This document shows positions 61,782 to 64,000 of a stretch of DNA of 64,000 nt, piece by piece. Location of the stretch: assembly GCF_963583255.1 (NCBI RefSeq), contig NC_084811.1:20045742-20109741 (forward strand), in the 5' to 3' direction. Within the stretch, counting starts at the first letter, position 1. Each line of letters starts with the position of its first letter. The stretch is from Pyrus communis. Taxonomy: Eukaryota > Streptophyta > Magnoliopsida > Rosales > Rosaceae. The notes under the pieces were generated by a model. The model was not told where the DNA came from and ran no database searches. It saw only the letters and a program-made list of their open reading frames with translations. The translations under genes and the position numbers were made by a program.

Positions 61782-64000
61782 AATCTCAAAACATAAACAC
61801 TTAAACATTCTCTCCCCCACACTTATTTTCTTTCATAATGTAACTCAAAAGGAATTCAATTAAGTCATGCTCACTATCTTTTAAGAACAAGGATGGGGAT
61901 TGTCCTAAACTAGGCTAGGTGAGGAAAAAGTGGGTTAACAAAGAACATGGGCTAACACGGCTCAACGGGGGTACAACTTACAACATATACGAAATATGGG
62001 AAGTGAGGCTATTTGGCTATGGTGGCAACTACACAACTTCATCTTGAATATGTGTTATGCAAATCAATAACATGCTTTGAATGAAATGGGCATGAGTTCT
62101 AGCATTTGGAACTATATGATGAAACGCCTTCTAAGTAGTAACCAAGCAAAGAATAATGAGATCATGCAACGACTTTAGAAAACAAGAAATCACAGATTAT
62201 ACTCTCCAAAGAACGTTATAGGCTCAAGTCTCTCAGGGTTGTAGCATTTGTTTGAGTTCTTTCCTTCAGGCATGTTACAAAAACTAAATTTTCTTTTATG
62301 ATTGCATGTGAAGTCATACATTATAACCATAACCAAGCATATACCAAGAGTAAATCAAACTTTTCTCTATGTTAATAACTCTTTTTAACAGTCATGCAAT
62401 TACAAACCAAATCCTTATTATTGTGTTGGAAGGTATCCTAAGACACAAACACACACACAAAAACAACTTTAAAACAACTCTTTTTGGGTTTTTCAAAACA
62501 ATTTTTTCAAATTTTTATGGGATTTTCGAATTTTTAAGACAAAACACACTAAAACAGTTTTAAAACAGTGAGAAACAACATGTGAAGTGATAGGTGAATA
62601 AATCCCACGAATTTGCATCAAATATACTTAGTTACCCCCCCACACTTAAATCAAACATTGTCTTCAATGTTTTAAGCATAGATTCACACAAAGCATAAGT
62701 AAATACACAAAAAGCACTTAAACATACTAAACATGGCATAATGTAATTAACAAAGAGAAGAGTTTAGAGACGCAAATCTGGTTATAGAGTGTAAATTCCA
62801 TCTTCTCCTTGGTAATTGCATTGAGGCTTTTGATCTTTGTGATTCCACAGGCTTACTCTTGAACTGGTTTCTGCCCATCGTTGATTTTCCTTTGTGCTAC
62901 TTCTTGAACTGGGCAGCAGGATGGTTCTTTTGGTCTCCCCCGAAGGTCTGAGCTTATCCCTTTTATCTGTTTCTTTGTTCAATCTTTCCAATTCGTATTG
63001 AAAAGGGTTGGAGGATAACTCAGCCTATGTTTGTCTCCACATGCTTCAATGTATCATTTGCACTTGCCTTACTCGCTCCCCTTTGCAGAAGTGGTCCCTT
63101 CTCCGGAAGTGTATCAACCGTTGAAGATGACTACTCGAGAGCAACGCTAGGTAAGCAATCAGGAATAGATTCCAGGCAGTTGGCTCCAGAACGGAAGACT
63201 GACTCCAAGTGCCGGCTGATTGCTTGTTTTACTTTGCCATGCGAGTAAGAACAAGGACAAAGAAAAAGACAGGGAAAGAGCATGATATGAGATACTTTTG
63301 CTTTTGACCTTGATGATATGAGATACCTTTGCTTTTGAAGAAGCGGTGAATGAATCAGCACATGTATTTGTTGTGCTGTTTCCTCCTGGGTCATATGTAC
63401 TCCAGGCATCTGGTATCATCTTTGGGGAAGAAGAAAGAATTGAGTCTTTCGAAAGGCTTTGCTGGGAGTACGCCCTCAGAGGTGAGGGAGAGTTGGGCAT
63501 TTTTCTTCAGGTTTGCCCTGCCATAAAAAACGAAGGTCGACATATATAGAGATAATATCAAGTGGTGGTATTTTTTACCTTTGTCGACAAACGTTTTGAT
63601 CCCGCAAATCTGGCTTTTTGAAATAGTGGCGCCTCTTCGATCTCTGAACACGCCTCTTCGATTTCTGAACACGCCTCTTCGATTTCTGAGCAGGCGCCCC
63701 TTCGATTTCTGAACGACGCCCCTTCGCTTTCTGAACGACACGTGGTAGTGCAGATGCGGCTTCTTTTGACAAAGCTGCACGCGTCTTCTGAAAAGCAGAG
63801 AAAGCGTCGCCGAACTTTGCGCTTGTCGGCTAAAGACGTGTAATTGAGATGATGGCCTCCACGTGTTATCAGCTTTGTCAGATATCTTTTGACAAAGCTG
63901 AACGCGTTTTCTGAAAAGCCGCGAATGCGTCATCGAAATTTGCGGAGGAAAATCCGGATCTCTGAATCGGTGGACGCGTCGCCATGGCTTTTTATGGAGT
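60995..64000 (-). mobile_element. Internal 3' region of the Tat/Ogre-like element, running off the window
   Basis: Starting from the PPT next to the LTR, the region holds a second C-rich cacactta block (62633-62650), a 35-base T run (61746-61780) and AT-rich untranslated-like sequence. The right third (62780-64000) is less AT-rich and may include another inserted LTR. No pol motif was found before the window ends. The only long minus ORFs (for example 62782-62991) have no motif I know. Confidence 0.5.
63630..63739. repeat. Short tandem array, five units of about 22 bp
   Basis: The units are variants of cgcctcttcgatttctgaaca, ending in cgccccttcgctttctgaac. A GC-rich region with paired ctttgtcagatatc and tttgacaaagctg words continues to the window end. 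The minus strand has a ctctatatatgtcg word near 63540, which would suit an LTR promoter. Confidence 0.75.

Noticed and set aside
63391..63933. 180-residue minus ORF rich in Arg and Lys at the right edge
   Set aside because: Much of it is a translation of the 22-bp tandem array; no domain is recognised.

Overview
The window is nuclear DNA of a flowering plant. The genes have GT-AG introns, the spacers are AT-rich, and the products are eudicot-like. The dispersed repeats (Cassandra TRIM LTRs, Tat/Ogre-like gypsy LTRs, several MITE types) resemble those of Rosaceae such as apple or pear. That family assignment is inference from remembered repeats, not a search.

Three genes look intact. A UUAT1-type nucleotide-sugar transporter (1885-5340, +, 4 exons) converges on a type IIB autoinhibited Ca2+-ATPase of the ACA4/ACA11 group (6273-12861, -, 7 exons), whose calmodulin-binding exon 1 lies 2.8 kb upstream of the rest. 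An LRR receptor kinase with a non-RD kinase domain (37301-40497, +) is the only intact member of a small cluster with degraded copies at 34724-35690, 36590-36752 and 40780-41484. A fourth, unrecognised 4-exon gene lies at 42861-45403 (-).

The rest is mostly mobile or broken DNA. From 13.1 to 30.1 kb come a long-TIR element with a homopolymer core, several MITEs, a 3.7 kb element with inverted ends, a three-unit 347 bp array, a CACTA-like end fused to a frameshifted MULE transposase, and LTR-like sequence. A 5'-truncated, frameshifted rhomboid protease copy fills 31.5-34.6 kb, next to a 4 x 152 bp array inside a duplicated kinase tail.

From 42.4 to 57.5 kb three Helitron-like 3' ends (hairpin plus CTAG, followed by T) bracket DNA holding exons that look captured from unrelated genes: a U-box E3 ligase exon, glutamate dehydrogenase exons 1-3, an ABC1-kinase exon and an RPA-like fragment beside the rightmost Helitron end. 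A Cassandra solo LTR with a perfect 5-bp target duplication sits inside. The right end (58.6-64 kb) is a nest: a Copia pol remnant interrupted by a plus-strand Tat/Ogre-like LTR, itself interrupted by a minus-strand relative whose 3' LTR (59107-60994) is complete and whose body runs off the window.

The intact genes show no shared operon-like logic, as expected for a plant nuclear locus. I found no new biological system with confidence. The best leads are the Helitron-bracketed exon assembly, the rearranged Cassandra with an inverted LTR, the microsatellite abutting the Ca2+-ATPase 5' splice site, and the seven-codon deletion in the receptor kinase.
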